Of a stretch of 64,000 nucleotides of DNA, positions 48,033-57,054 are shown piece by piece (position 1 is the first letter of the stretch; every line of letters starts with the position of its first letter). The notes below the pieces were generated by a model. That model was not told the DNA's origin. It saw only the letters and a program-made list of their open reading frames with translations, and searched no databases. The translations under genes were made by a program, and so were the position numbers. The DNA is from Erysipelotrichaceae bacterium (GTDB lineage Bacteria; Bacillota_I; Bacilli_A; Erysipelotrichales; Erysipelotrichaceae). The stretch spans positions 1-64,000 of the forward strand of contig JAFRLM010000021.1 in the NCBI GenBank assembly GCA_017431225.1, given 5' to 3'.

Positions 48033-49211
48033 ATGAACGAACTGGAACTTAAATACGGCTGCAACCCGAATCAGAAACCTTCCAAGATCATGATGAAAGA
48101 TGGCAGTGATCTGCCGATCAAAGTCCTCAACGGCAAACCGGGCTACATCAACTTCCTGGATGCCTTCAACTCCTGGCAGCTCGTCAAGGAACTCAAGGAA
48201 GCGACCGGCAAAGTCTGCGCCGCCAGCTTCAAGCACGTATCCCCGGCCGGCAGCGCTCTCGCAAGACCGCTGACCGACATTGAAAAGAAGATCTACTGGG
48301 TCGATGATGACGCCGAGATCTCCGAAGTCGCTTCCGCCTATATCCGCGCCAGAGGCACAGACCGTCTGTCCTCCTATGGCGACTGGGTCGCGCTGAGCGA
48401 TACCTGCGACGCTTCCTTAGCCAACTATCTGAAGGCGGAAGTCTCTGACGGCATCATCGCTCCGGCGTATACCGAAGAAGCGCTCGCCATCCTGCGTACC
48501 AAGAAGAAGGGCAACTACAACGTCGTTCAGATCGATCCCGACTATGTCTGCGCGGAAGAGGAATGCAAGGATGTCTTCGGCATCACCTTCGTTCAGGGCC
48601 ACAACAACTTCAAGATCGACCGCGCCCTCTTAAGCAACATCGTCACCGAAAACAAGGAACTGACTGATGAAGCCGCGGACGATATGATCCTTTCTCTGAT
48701 CACGCTGAAATACACCCAGTCCAACTCCGTCTGCTACGTCAAGGACGGTCAGGCGATCGGTGTCGGCGCCGGCCAGCAGAGCCGTATCCACTGCACCCGC
48801 TTAGCCGGCAATAAGGCGGATATCTGGTATCTCCGCCAGCATCCGAAAGTACTCGGTCTCTCTTTCCGCGATGACTTAAAGCGCGCTGAAAGAGACAACA
48901 CCATCGATGTCTACGTTTCCGAGGAATACGAAGATGTCACTGCTGAAGGCAACTGGCAGAAATACTTCACGGTCAAGCCGGAAGTCCTGACCCGTGAGGA
49001 AAAGAAAGAATGGATCGCGACCCAGAGCGGTATCACCGTCGGTTCCGATGCCTTCTTCCCGTTCGGCGACAACATCGAAAGAGCCCGCAAGTCCGGTGCC
49101 AAGTACATCGTTGAACCGGGCGGATCCATCCGTGACGACAACGTCATCGAAACAGCCAATAAATACAATATGGTCATGTCCTTCACCGGCATGCGCCTGT
49201 TCCATCATTAA
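48033..49211 (+). CDS. AICAR transformylase (stand-alone PurH C-terminal type)
   Basis: 392 aa. The catalytic Lys-His is in ASFKHVSPAGSAL, substrate loops in GAGQQSRIHCTRLAG, and the late VGSDAFFPFGDNIERA is diagnostic. The MGS-like IMP cyclohydrolase domain of normal PurH (N-terminal 200 aa) is missing and its job is taken by the gene just upstream. It formylates AICAR with 10-formyl-tetrahydrofolate. Confidence 0.9.
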   Translation: MNELELKYGCNPNQKPSKIMMKDGSDLPIKVLNGKPGYINFLDAFNSWQLVKELKEATGKVCAASFKHVSPAGSALARPLTDIEKKIYWVDDDAEISEVASAYIRARGTDRLSSYGDWVALSDTCDASLANYLKAEVSDGIIAPAYTEEALAILRTKKKGNYNVVQIDPDYVCAEEECKDVFGITFVQGHNNFKIDRALLSNIVTENKELTDEAADDMILSLITLKYTQSNSVCYVKDGQAIGVGAGQQSRIHCTRLAGNKADIWYLRQHPKVLGLSFRDDLKRAERDNTIDVYVSEEYEDVTAEGNWQKYFTVKPEVLTREEKKEWIATQSGITVGSDAFFPFGDNIERARKSGAKYIVEPGGSIRDDNVIETANKYNMVMSFTGMRLFHH

Positions 49212-49244
49212 TATACAGATCCGACAAGAGAAAGGAGCAGCTCC

Positions 49245-50513
49245 ATGAAACTGCTTGTGATCGGTGGCGGCGGACGTGAACACGCCATCATAAAAAAACT
49301 GAAAGAGAATCCGCAGACCGAAAAGATCTGGTGCTGTCCGGGCAACGGCGGCATCGCCAATGACGCGGAATGTGTCGCGATCTCGGCAACGGATATCGAA
49401 AAGCAGATCGCCTTCGCGAAAGAGAAGGAGATCGATTATGTGGTCGTCACCCCTGACGATCCGCTGGCTCTGGGAGCTGTAGATGCCTTTACGGCAGCCG
49501 GTTTTCCCTGTTTCGGGCCGGAAAAGAAAGCGGCTATCATCGAGGCCAGCAAGGTCTTCGCCAAGGAACTGATGGCGAAATACGCGATCCCGACCGCGGC
49601 TTACGCAAGTTTTGACAATGTTGAGGAAGCGGAAAAGTATCTCGACAGCCAGAAGATGCCGATCGTCATCAAGGCGGACGGCCTGGCTTTGGGAAAGGGC
49701 GTCATCATCGCCCAGTCCCTTGAAGAAGCGAAGGAAGCTGTCAGAGAGATGATGCTGGAGAATAAGTTCGGCAGCGCCGGCAGCCGTGTCGTCATCGAGG
49801 AATTCCTCACCGGACCGGAAGTCTCCGTCCTCTGTTTCACCGACGGCAAGACCCTGGTGCCGATGGTCTCCTCGATGGACCACAAGCGCGCGCACGACAA
49901 TGATGAAGGTCTCAACACCGGCGGCATGGGCGCGATCGCACCCAATCCCTGCTATACCGAAGCGATCGCGAAAGAGGCATATGAAACGATCTTCATGCCG
50001 ACCTTAAAGGCGATGGAGGCCGAGGGCAGGACCTTCAAAGGCTGTCTTTACTTCAGCCTCATGCTGACAGAAGACGGACCGAAAGTCATCGAATACAATT
50101 CCCGTTTCGGAGATCCGGAGACCCAGGCGGTCTTACCGCTTCTGGAAAGCGATCTTTTAACGATCTTCCAGGCCTGCACCAACGGCACTCTTGATCAGCA
50201 GGAAGTCGTCTTTAAAAAGGATTCCTCCTGCTGTCTCGTGATCGCCTCCAAAGGCTATCCGGAACATTATGAAAAAGGCTTCCCGGTCGAGATGAGCGAG
50301 GAAGCGCTGAAACACTGTGATTTCGCGGGCGTCAAACTGCAGGACGGGAAACTCGTCTCTTCCGGCGGAAGAGTCCTCGGCATCACATGCACAGCGCCGA
50401 CCCTGAAAGAAGCGATCGCGAAGAGTTATGCTCTGGCAAAAGAAGTCAAGTTCGAGAACGGCTTCTGCCGCGGCGATATCGGTCAGCGGGCTTTAAAAGC
50501 CCTGGAGGCATAA
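49245..50513 (+). CDS. purD: Phosphoribosylamine-glycine ligase
   Basis: 422 aa ATP-grasp ligase. VIGGGGREHAI opens it, then KADGLALGKGVI, the NTGGMGAIAP loop and EYNSRFGDPETQAVLP. It makes GAR. GAAAGGAGC precedes the ATG at 49245. Confidence 0.95.
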   Translation: MKLLVIGGGGREHAIIKKLKENPQTEKIWCCPGNGGIANDAECVAISATDIEKQIAFAKEKEIDYVVVTPDDPLALGAVDAFTAAGFPCFGPEKKAAIIEASKVFAKELMAKYAIPTAAYASFDNVEEAEKYLDSQKMPIVIKADGLALGKGVIIAQSLEEAKEAVREMMLENKFGSAGSRVVIEEFLTGPEVSVLCFTDGKTLVPMVSSMDHKRAHDNDEGLNTGGMGAIAPNPCYTEAIAKEAYETIFMPTLKAMEAEGRTFKGCLYFSLMLTEDGPKVIEYNSRFGDPETQAVLPLLESDLLTIFQACTNGTLDQQEVVFKKDSSCCLVIASKGYPEHYEKGFPVEMSEEALKHCDFAGVKLQDGKLVSSGGRVLGITCTAPTLKEAIAKSYALAKEVKFENGFCRGDIGQRALKALEA

Positions 50514-53500
50514 ATGGTCAGCCGCGTCTACGTTGAGAAGAAAGCCGGCTACGCGCCGGAAGCAGCTGCCTTAAAAAAAGAATGCCGTTCCTTCTTAGGC
50601 ATCGAAGGGGTGGAGGATGTCCGCATCCTGCACCGTTACGATGTTGAAGGACTCGCACCGGAGCTGTTTGAAGAGGCCAAGACCAAGGTCTTCAGCGAAC
50701 CGCAGATCGACGTCATCTACGACAAACTCGAAGGTTTTAACGAAGACTGCCGTTTCGCGGTCGAGGCCCTGCCCGGTCAGTTCGACCAGCGTGCCGATTC
50801 CGCGGCCCAGTGTATCGAGCTGCTGACCCAGGAAAAGCGTCCGACCGTCCGCTATGCCAAGATCATCCTGCTCTACGGCAAGGTAGCGCCGGAAGATCTC
50901 GAACGCATCAAACACTATATGATCAACCCGGTCGAGAGCCGCGAAGCGTCTTTCGCATTACCGGAAACACTAAAAGAAGAGATCGCGGAACCCGCGGATG
51001 TCAAAGTCCTGGACGGTTTCCGCGCATTAAAGGAAGAAGAGCTGAAAGGCTTCCGTGAAGAGTACGGCCTGGCCATGGGCGAGGATGACCTGCTGTTCTT
51101 ACAGGCTTACTGCCGTGAGATCGGCCGTGATCCGACGATGACCGAACTGCGCATCGTCGATACCTACTGGTCTGACCACTGCCGTCATACGACCTTCTCG
51201 ACTGTTCTCGAAAACATCGAGATCGAAGACCCGGAAGTCAAAGCTTCCTATGACCGTTACCAGAAACTGCGCGAGGAAGTCTACGGCGCCGATACCAAGC
51301 GTCCGGTCACGCTGATGGACCTGGCGACGATCGGTGCCAAGACCCTGAAGAAGCGCGGTCTCTGCCCGGAGATCGATGAATCGGAAGAGATCAATGCCTG
51401 TTCCATCCATATCGAACCGGAGATCGACGGCAAGAAGGAAGACTGGCTCCTCATGTTCAAGAATGAGACCCACAACCACCCGACCGAGATCGAACCCTTC
51501 GGCGGTGCGGCGACCTGTATCGGCGGCTGTATCCGTGACCCGCTGTCCGGACGTGTCTATGTCCATCAGGCGATGCGCTACACCGGCGGCGGCGATCCGC
51601 GGGCGAAGATGAAAGATACCCTGGAGGGAAAACTGCCGCAGCGTAAGCTTGCCCAGACAGCTGCTGCCGGTTACTCCTCCTACGGCAACCAGATCGGTCT
51701 GGCGACCGGACTGGTCTCCGAAGTCTACCATGAAGGCTATATCGCCAAGCGCCTGGAATGCGGCGCGGTCGTCGGCGCGGCTCCGGCCGAAAACGTCGTC
51801 CGTGAACGTCCGCAGGCAGGCGATGTCATCCTGCTTTTAGGCGGACGCACCGGACGCGACGGTATCGGCGGCGCGACCGGCTCCTCCAAGACCCATAACC
51901 TGAAATCCCTGCAGACGATGGCCAGTGAAGTCCAGAAGGGCAATGCCCCCGAAGAACGCAAGATCCAGCGCCTGTTCCGCAAAGGCGAAGTCACCCGCAT
52001 GATCAAACGCTGCAATGACTTCGGCGCCGGCGGCGTCAGTGTCGCCATCGGCGAACTGGCGGAAGGCCTGAAGATCGATCTGGACCAGGTCCGGAAGAAA
52101 TATGATGGTCTCGACGGCACCGAACTGGCGATCTCCGAATCCCAGGAAAGAATGGCTGTCGTTCTCGCCAAAGAGGATGTTGACCGTTTCATCAAGGAAG
52201 CGGAAAAGGAAAACCTCGAAGCTTACCGAGTCGCTGAAGTCACCGAAGAACCGAAGCTGATCATGACCTGGCGCGGCAAGACCGTCGCCGAGATCGACCG
52301 CTCCTTCCTCGATACCAACGGCGCCCGCAAGAAGACCTCTGTCGCTGTCCCGGTGAAGGACCGCGAAGGGATCTGTGAGCTTCCCTACAACAACTTAAAA
52401 GAAATGGCGTCCAGTCTCAAATGCGCTTCGAGACGCGGACTGATCGACCGTTTTGACTCCACGGTCGGTGCCTATAACGTACTGATGCCGACCGGCGGCA
52501 GATACCGCAGGACCGTTGAACGCAAGATGGTCTCGCTGATCCCGGTCGACCCCGGAAAGCACAGCAGCCAGGCTTCGATCATGGCCTGGGGCGCGGATCC
52601 CGACCAGATGGTGAAGGATCCCTACACCGGCGCCTACAACGCGGTCTACAACTCGATCGCCAAACTGACAGCCGGCGGCGCCGATCCCGAAAAGATCTAT
52701 CTGACCTTCCAGGAATTCTTCGAGCGTCTGCGTGAGGAACCCCAGCGCTGGGGCAAACCGTTTGAAGCTTTGCTGGGCGCTCTCGATGCCCAGATCGAAT
52801 GCGGTGCCGCGGCGATCGGCGGCAAGGACTCGATGTCCGGCAGCTTCCTCGACAAGGATGTTCCGCCGACCCTGATCTCCTTCGCGATCGCTCCGATCGA
52901 CGCCGGACAGGTGATCTCCTCCGACTTCAAGAAGGCCGGACACAAGGTCGTCCTGATCAACAGCGATGAACGCAAAGAGATGTTCGGTCTCTATCAGGCA
53001 TTCGCGAAAGAGACCGCCGCAGGAAAAGTCTACGCGGCAGCAACGGCCGAATACGGTATCGGCGAAGCGCTGATGAATATGGGCTTCGGCAACCGCATCG
53101 GTTTCAAGGCAGAGAAAGCCTTCAATGCCTACACTGCTTTACCGGCAGCTCTGATCGCCGAAGTCGATGAGGATTTCACTTTAGGCGAAACGCTCGGCTA
53201 TACGAGCGAAGAAGAAGCGATCGTTCTCGAAAACGAAGCGATCACCCTGAAGGAAGCGGAAGAGCTCAACGACGCTGTTCTTGAAAAAGTTTATCCGACT
53301 AAGGCGGAATGCCCGGATAAAGAGATCTGTACGATCACTTCCGATAAGAAACAGGCGGCTTTCCTGAAACCGGAATTCCGCTGCGCGAGACCGAAAGCAC
53401 TGATCCCGGTCTTCCCGGGCACCAACTGTGAATACGATACCGCCAATGCCCTGATCGAAGCAGGCGCGGATGCCGAGATCTTCGTCGTCCGCAACCACAG

Positions 53501-54185
53501 CTCCGAAGAGGTCCGCGAAAGCGCGGAGAACTTCGCCTTCAAGATCCGGGAAGCGCAGATGATCGTCATCCCGGGCGGCTTCTCGGGCGGCGACGAACCG
53601 GACGGTTCCGCGAAATTCATCACAGCCTTCTTCCGCAACCCGGCGATCAAGGAAGAACTCGGTGTCTTCCTCGACCAGAAGGGCGGACTGATGCTGGGCA
53701 TCTGCAACGGCTTCCAGGCGCTGATCAAACTGGGACTTGTCCCCTATGGAAAGATCGTTGAACCGAGCAGCGCTGCTCCGACCCTCTCCTACAACACGAT
53801 CGGACGTCATCAGTCCCAGATCGTCGCGACGAGAGTCAGCTCCAAGCTGTCGCCCTGGCTCGCGGAAGCGGAACTCGGCGGTATCTACCAGGTCCCGATC
53901 AGCCATGGTGAAGGACGCTTCATCATCGAGCCCGAACTGGCAAAGCAGCTGATCGCCAACGGTCAGGTCGCTACCCAGTATGTCGATCTGGAAGGCAACG
54001 CCACCTACGACAGCAATTTCAACCCCAACGGTTCCTACCTCGCGATCGAAGGCATCACTTCCCCCGACGGCAGGATCTTAGGAAAGATGGGTCACTCGGA
54101 ACGTATCCGTCCGGGACTCTATAAAAACATCCTCGGTGAGACAGACATGAAGCTCTTTGTCTCAGCGGTCAAATATTTTAAGTAA
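50514..54185 (+). CDS. purL: Phosphoribosylformylglycinamidine synthase, large fused form
   Basis: 1223 aa with synthetase and glutaminase in one chain. The synthetase has VDTYWSDHCRHTTF, KNETHNHPTEIEPFGGAATC and repeated AIR-synthase halves. The C-terminal class-I glutaminase has PVFPGTNCEYDTA and the nucleophile Cys in LGICNGFQ, with a late His in ISHGEGRF. It makes FGAM without separate PurQ/PurS. The start directly follows the purD stop, so translation is coupled. Confidence 0.95.
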   Translation: MVSRVYVEKKAGYAPEAAALKKECRSFLGIEGVEDVRILHRYDVEGLAPELFEEAKTKVFSEPQIDVIYDKLEGFNEDCRFAVEALPGQFDQRADSAAQCIELLTQEKRPTVRYAKIILLYGKVAPEDLERIKHYMINPVESREASFALPETLKEEIAEPADVKVLDGFRALKEEELKGFREEYGLAMGEDDLLFLQAYCREIGRDPTMTELRIVDTYWSDHCRHTTFSTVLENIEIEDPEVKASYDRYQKLREEVYGADTKRPVTLMDLATIGAKTLKKRGLCPEIDESEEINACSIHIEPEIDGKKEDWLLMFKNETHNHPTEIEPFGGAATCIGGCIRDPLSGRVYVHQAMRYTGGGDPRAKMKDTLEGKLPQRKLAQTAAAGYSSYGNQIGLATGLVSEVYHEGYIAKRLECGAVVGAAPAENVVRERPQAGDVILLLGGRTGRDGIGGATGSSKTHNLKSLQTMASEVQKGNAPEERKIQRLFRKGEVTRMIKRCNDFGAGGVSVAIGELAEGLKIDLDQVRKKYDGLDGTELAISESQERMAVVLAKEDVDRFIKEAEKENLEAYRVAEVTEEPKLIMTWRGKTVAEIDRSFLDTNGARKKTSVAVPVKDREGICELPYNNLKEMASSLKCASRRGLIDRFDSTVGAYNVLMPTGGRYRRTVERKMVSLIPVDPGKHSSQASIMAWGADPDQMVKDPYTGAYNAVYNSIAKLTAGGADPEKIYLTFQEFFERLREEPQRWGKPFEALLGALDAQIECGAAAIGGKDSMSGSFLDKDVPPTLISFAIAPIDAGQVISSDFKKAGHKVVLINSDERKEMFGLYQAFAKETAAGKVYAAATAEYGIGEALMNMGFGNRIGFKAEKAFNAYTALPAALIAEVDEDFTLGETLGYTSEEEAIVLENEAITLKEAEELNDAVLEKVYPTKAECPDKEICTITSDKKQAAFLKPEFRCARPKALIPVFPGTNCEYDTANALIEAGADAEIFVVRNHSSEEVRESAENFAFKIREAQMIVIPGGFSGGDEPDGSAKFITAFFRNPAIKEELGVFLDQKGGLMLGICNGFQALIKLGLVPYGKIVEPSSAAPTLSYNTIGRHQSQIVATRVSSKLSPWLAEAELGGIYQVPISHGEGRFIIEPELAKQLIANGQVATQYVDLEGNATYDSNFNPNGSYLAIEGITSPDGRILGKMGHSERIRPGLYKNILGETDMKLFVSAVKYFK

Positions 54186-54200
54186 AGGAGAAATATCGAC

Positions 54201-55871
54201 ATGAAAAAGAAATATCTGACAGATATCGAGATCGCACAGGCTTGTAAGAAAAGACATATCTCGGAAGTCGCGGAGGAACTCGGACTGAAGGAAGAGGATA
54301 TTGAGTACTACGGTCCGTACAAGGCAAAGCTGACAAAGCAGCCGAAAAGCCGCAAGAAGGCGAAACTGATCCTGGTCACCGCAATCAACCCGACACCGGC
54401 CGGTGAAGGCAAGACCACGACCACCATCGGTCTCGCGGACAGCCTCCGTGCCTTAGGCAAGAAGACAGTTGTCGCCTTAAGAGAACCGTCCCTGGGTCCG
54501 GTCTTCGGTATCAAGGGCGGCGCTGCCGGCGGCGGTTATGCCCAGGTCGTCCCGATGGAGGATATCAACCTGCACTTTACCGGTGACTTCCATGCCATCG
54601 GCGCAGCCAACAACCTCTTAGCCGCGATGCTTGACAACCATATCCAGCAGGGCAACGCCTTACGCATCGACGTCCGCCGTATCGTCTGGAAACGCTGTGT
54701 CGATATGAACGACCGTCAGCTGCGTTTCGTTGTCGATGGTCTCGGCGGAAAGGCAAACGGTGTTCCGCGTGAAGACGGCTTTGATATCACGGTCGCTTCC
54801 GAGATCATGGCGGTTCTCTGCCTCTCCAACGACATCGTTGACCTCAAGGAAAGACTGGCCCGCATCGTTGTCGCTTACAATGTTGACGGTGAACCGGTCA
54901 CAGCCGCTGATCTGAAGGCGCAGGGCGCGATGGCTGCACTTCTGAAGGATGCGATCAAGCCGAACCTCGTACAGACGCTTGAAGGCACACCAACCTTCGT
55001 TCATGGCGGTCCTTTCGCCAATATCGCTCACGGCTGCAACTCCGTCATCGCTACCAAGGCTGCGATGGCTTTAGGTGATTACGCCGTTACTGAGGCAGGC
55101 TTCGGTGCTGACCTCGGTGCCGAGAAGTTCCTCGACATCAAGTGCCGTTATGCCGGTCTCAAACCGAACGCGGTCGTTGTCGTCGCGACTGTCCGCGCGC
55201 TGAAATACAACGGCGGTGTTCCGAAAGCGGAACTGGGCGCTGAGAATCTTGAAGCTCTCGAAAGAGGTCTGCCGAACCTGCTCCGTCATATCTCCAACAT
55301 CAAGAATGTCTACAAGCTTCCGTGTGTCGTCGCGATCAATGCCTTCGTGACCGACACCAAGGCAGAACTCAAGCTGATCGAAGACAAGTGTAAGGAAATG
55401 GGCATCAACGTTGCCCTGAGTGAAGTCTGGGAGAAGGGCTCCAAGGGCGGCAAGGCGCTGGCTGAGGAGGTCATCCGTCTCTGCGACGAAAAGAACGACT
55501 TCACATTCTCCTACGACGAGAAGGATCCGATCGAAGTCAAACTGAATGACATCGCGACCAAGATCTACCATGCTGACGGCGTTGATTATCTGCCGGCTGC
55601 CAAGAAGCAGATCGCGGAGCTGACGAAGCTCGGTTACGGTGAACTGCCGATCTGTGTCGCCAAGACGCAGTACTCCTTCTCCGATAACGCTGCTTTACTC
55701 GGCGCGCCGGAGAACTTCCGCATCACGGTCCGCAACATCAAGGTCTCTGCCGGTGCCGGCTTCTTAGTTGCCCTCACAGGCGACATCATGACGATGCCGG
55801 GTCTGCCGAAATCCCCGGCAGCCGAACGTATCGACATCGATGCCAACGGCGTGATCAGCGGTCTGTTCTAG
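54201..55871 (+). CDS. fhs: Formate-tetrahydrofolate ligase
   Basis: 556 aa. The P-loop [18 protein letters not shown], then [20 protein letters not shown] and the late [20 protein letters not shown] are family signatures. It makes 10-formyl-tetrahydrofolate from formate, feeding PurN and the AICAR transformylase. Presence in the ZTP-controlled operon closes a regulatory loop. AAAGGAG precedes the ATG. Confidence 0.96.
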   Translation: MKKKYLTDIEIAQACKKRHISEVAEELGLKEEDIEYYGPYKAKLTKQPKSRKKAKLILVTAINPTPAGEGKTTTTIGLADSLRALGKKTVVALREPSLGPVFGIKGGAAGGGYAQVVPMEDINLHFTGDFHAIGAANNLLAAMLDNHIQQGNALRIDVRRIVWKRCVDMNDRQLRFVVDGLGGKANGVPREDGFDITVASEIMAVLCLSNDIVDLKERLARIVVAYNVDGEPVTAADLKAQGAMAALLKDAIKPNLVQTLEGTPTFVHGGPFANIAHGCNSVIATKAAMALGDYAVTEAGFGADLGAEKFLDIKCRYAGLKPNAVVVVATVRALKYNGGVPKAELGAENLEALERGLPNLLRHISNIKNVYKLPCVVAINAFVTDTKAELKLIEDKCKEMGINVALSEVWEKGSKGGKALAEEVIRLCDEKNDFTFSYDEKDPIEVKLNDIATKIYHADGVDYLPAAKKQIAELTKLGYGELPICVAKTQYSFSDNAALLGAPENFRITVRNIKVSAGAGFLVALTGDIMTMPGLPKSPAAERIDIDANGVISGLF

Positions 55872-55892
55872 GAAACAGAACAAAGAGAATAA

Positions 55893-55923
55893 AAAGAGTC
55901 AGATCTGTGATCTGACTCTTTTG
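55893..55923. terminator. Terminator of the purine operon
   Basis: AAAGAGTCAGATC (55893-55905) pairs with GATCTGACTCTTT (55909-55921). Symmetric, so it also ends the minus-strand ogt transcript. Confidence 0.9.
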
Positions 55924-55927
55924 TTGC

Positions 55928-56383
55928 TTATTTGTATCGCTGTTCCAGCTCGAGCAGGGCAAGCTTGAGATCCTCGTCCCCGGCATAGCCGCCCAGTTTC
56001 CCGTCGGCTTTGATCACCCGGTGACAGGGAAGGATGAACATCAGTTTGTTGATGTGCACGGCATTGCCGACAGCCCGGTGGGCTTTCGGACGTCCTGCCA
56101 TCTTCGCGACTTCCTGATAAGAACGCGTTTCCCCGTAGGGGATCTCTTTCAAGGCATTCAGGACCTTTTTCTGGAAATCTGTTCCTTCGACCCGGTACTT
56201 CAGATCAAAGCTTTTTCTCTGGCCGTGAAAATACTCCTGCAGCTGCGCGAATACGCGGTCGCTTGCCGGACTCGGACAGGAAGAAGGATCCTCTTCATAG
56301 ACCCGGCGGATCTCGGTCAGGGTATCGCCTTCGCAGGTGATCCTTAACCAGCCGAAGAAAGTCTTATAGACAGCGGAATTCAT
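55928..56383 (-). CDS. ogt: Methylated-DNA-protein-cysteine methyltransferase
   Basis: 151 aa. FILPCHRVI contains the methyl-acceptor Cys, and VLNALKEIPYGETRSYQEVAKMAGRP the DNA-binding helix. It repairs O6-methylguanine in a suicide reaction. The start overlaps the ArsR stop by four bases; an odd pairing of metal sensor and alkyl-damage repair. Confidence 0.93.
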   Translation of the reverse strand: MNSAVYKTFFGWLRITCEGDTLTEIRRVYEEDPSSCPSPASDRVFAQLQEYFHGQRKSFDLKYRVEGTDFQKKVLNALKEIPYGETRSYQEVAKMAGRPKAHRAVGNAVHINKLMFILPCHRVIKADGKLGGYAGDEDLKLALLELEQRYK

Positions 56384-56724
56384 TCCTTGACGTGCTCAAG
56401 AGCGACATTCAGCACGGAGAGCACATGGTCATCGTCGAGCGAATAATAGACTGTCTTGCCGGTCTTGCGGGCTTTGACGAGTTTGGCGTTGCGCAGCTCC
56501 CGCAGCTGATGGGAGACCGCGGAACGGTTCATACTGATGACATTGCAGAGATCAGAGACGGACAGCTCGCCGGTCGCGAGCGTCATCAAAAGACGCAGCC
56601 TCGTCGGATCACCCATGACCTTGTAGAAGTTGGAGAGATCCTCGATCAGCTGATCCTCCGGCATGCGTTCCAGAGCCTGCTTTACGGCTTCCGGATTATC
56701 GCTTTCGTATAAGAATTCATCCAT
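56380..56724 (-). CDS. ArsR/SmtB-family metal-sensing repressor
   Basis: 114 aa. The winged helix covers MGDPTRLRLLMTLATGELSVSDLCNVISMNRSAVSHQLRELRNAKLV. The DNA-binding core is complete; the CadC-type Cys pair (ELCVCDL) is replaced by ELSVSDL, so alpha-3 metal binding by cysteine is lost. The Asp/His set at the C-terminal helix (DDDHVLSVLNVALEHVKE) suggests an alpha-5 zinc site as in CzrA. Divergent from the HMA/P-type ATPase genes it most likely controls. Confidence 0.88.
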   Translation of the reverse strand: MDEFLYESDNPEAVKQALERMPEDQLIEDLSNFYKVMGDPTRLRLLMTLATGELSVSDLCNVISMNRSAVSHQLRELRNAKLVKARKTGKTVYYSLDDDHVLSVLNVALEHVKE

Positions 56725-56730
56725 GTTTCT

Positions 56731-56736
56731 ATTTTA
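56731..56736 (-). promoter_or_regulatory. -10 box six bases from start: leaderless promoter candidate
   Basis: Minus-strand TAAAAT, six bases (AGAAAC), then the ArsR ATG at 56724. Confidence 0.5.
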
Positions 56737-56759
56737 ATCGTTTTTTCTTCATTCAACAA

Positions 56760-56821
56760 TTGACATACTCCGCAGAAGTGCTATACTTTAGGTATGAATA
56801 GTTGAACAAGTATTCAATTAT
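56760..56821 (+). promoter_or_regulatory. Promoter and ArsR operator of the metal efflux genes
   Basis: TTGACA (56760-56765), 16 bases, TATACT (56782-56787). ATAGTTGAACAAGTATTCAATTAT (56798-56821) style dyad: the arms are ATAnTTGAA and TTCAAnTAT around six bases, the typical SmtB/CzrA site, placed at the transcription start. Confidence 0.8.
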
Positions 56822-56834
56822 AAGAGGTAAAAGT

Positions 56835-57053
56835 ATGAAGAAGAGTTTCAAGATCGAAGTCGACTGCGCGAACTGCGCGGCCAAAGTGGAAAATATCATC
56901 AAAGAGATCGAAGGCGTAGAGGACGCGACTGTCAGTTTCATGACCCAGAAACTGTCGATCAAGGCACCGGAGGAAAAGATGGCCGGCATCATCGAAGAGG
57001 CCGTCAAGCGTGTTGCCAAAGCGGACCCGGACACCGTCATCTACGTAAAATAA
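56835..57053 (+). CDS. Heavy-metal-associated (HMA) domain protein
   Basis: 72 aa, one HMA ferredoxin-like domain. VDCANCAAKVENII carries the CxxC metal site and the family CAAKVE stretch, nearest to the N-terminal domain of CadA/ZntA. It starts after GAGGTAAAAG. Two bases separate it from the pump, which lacks this domain. Confidence 0.88.
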   Translation: MKKSFKIEVDCANCAAKVENIIKEIEGVEDATVSFMTQKLSIKAPEEKMAGIIEEAVKRVAKADPDTVIYVK

Positions 57054-57054
57054 A

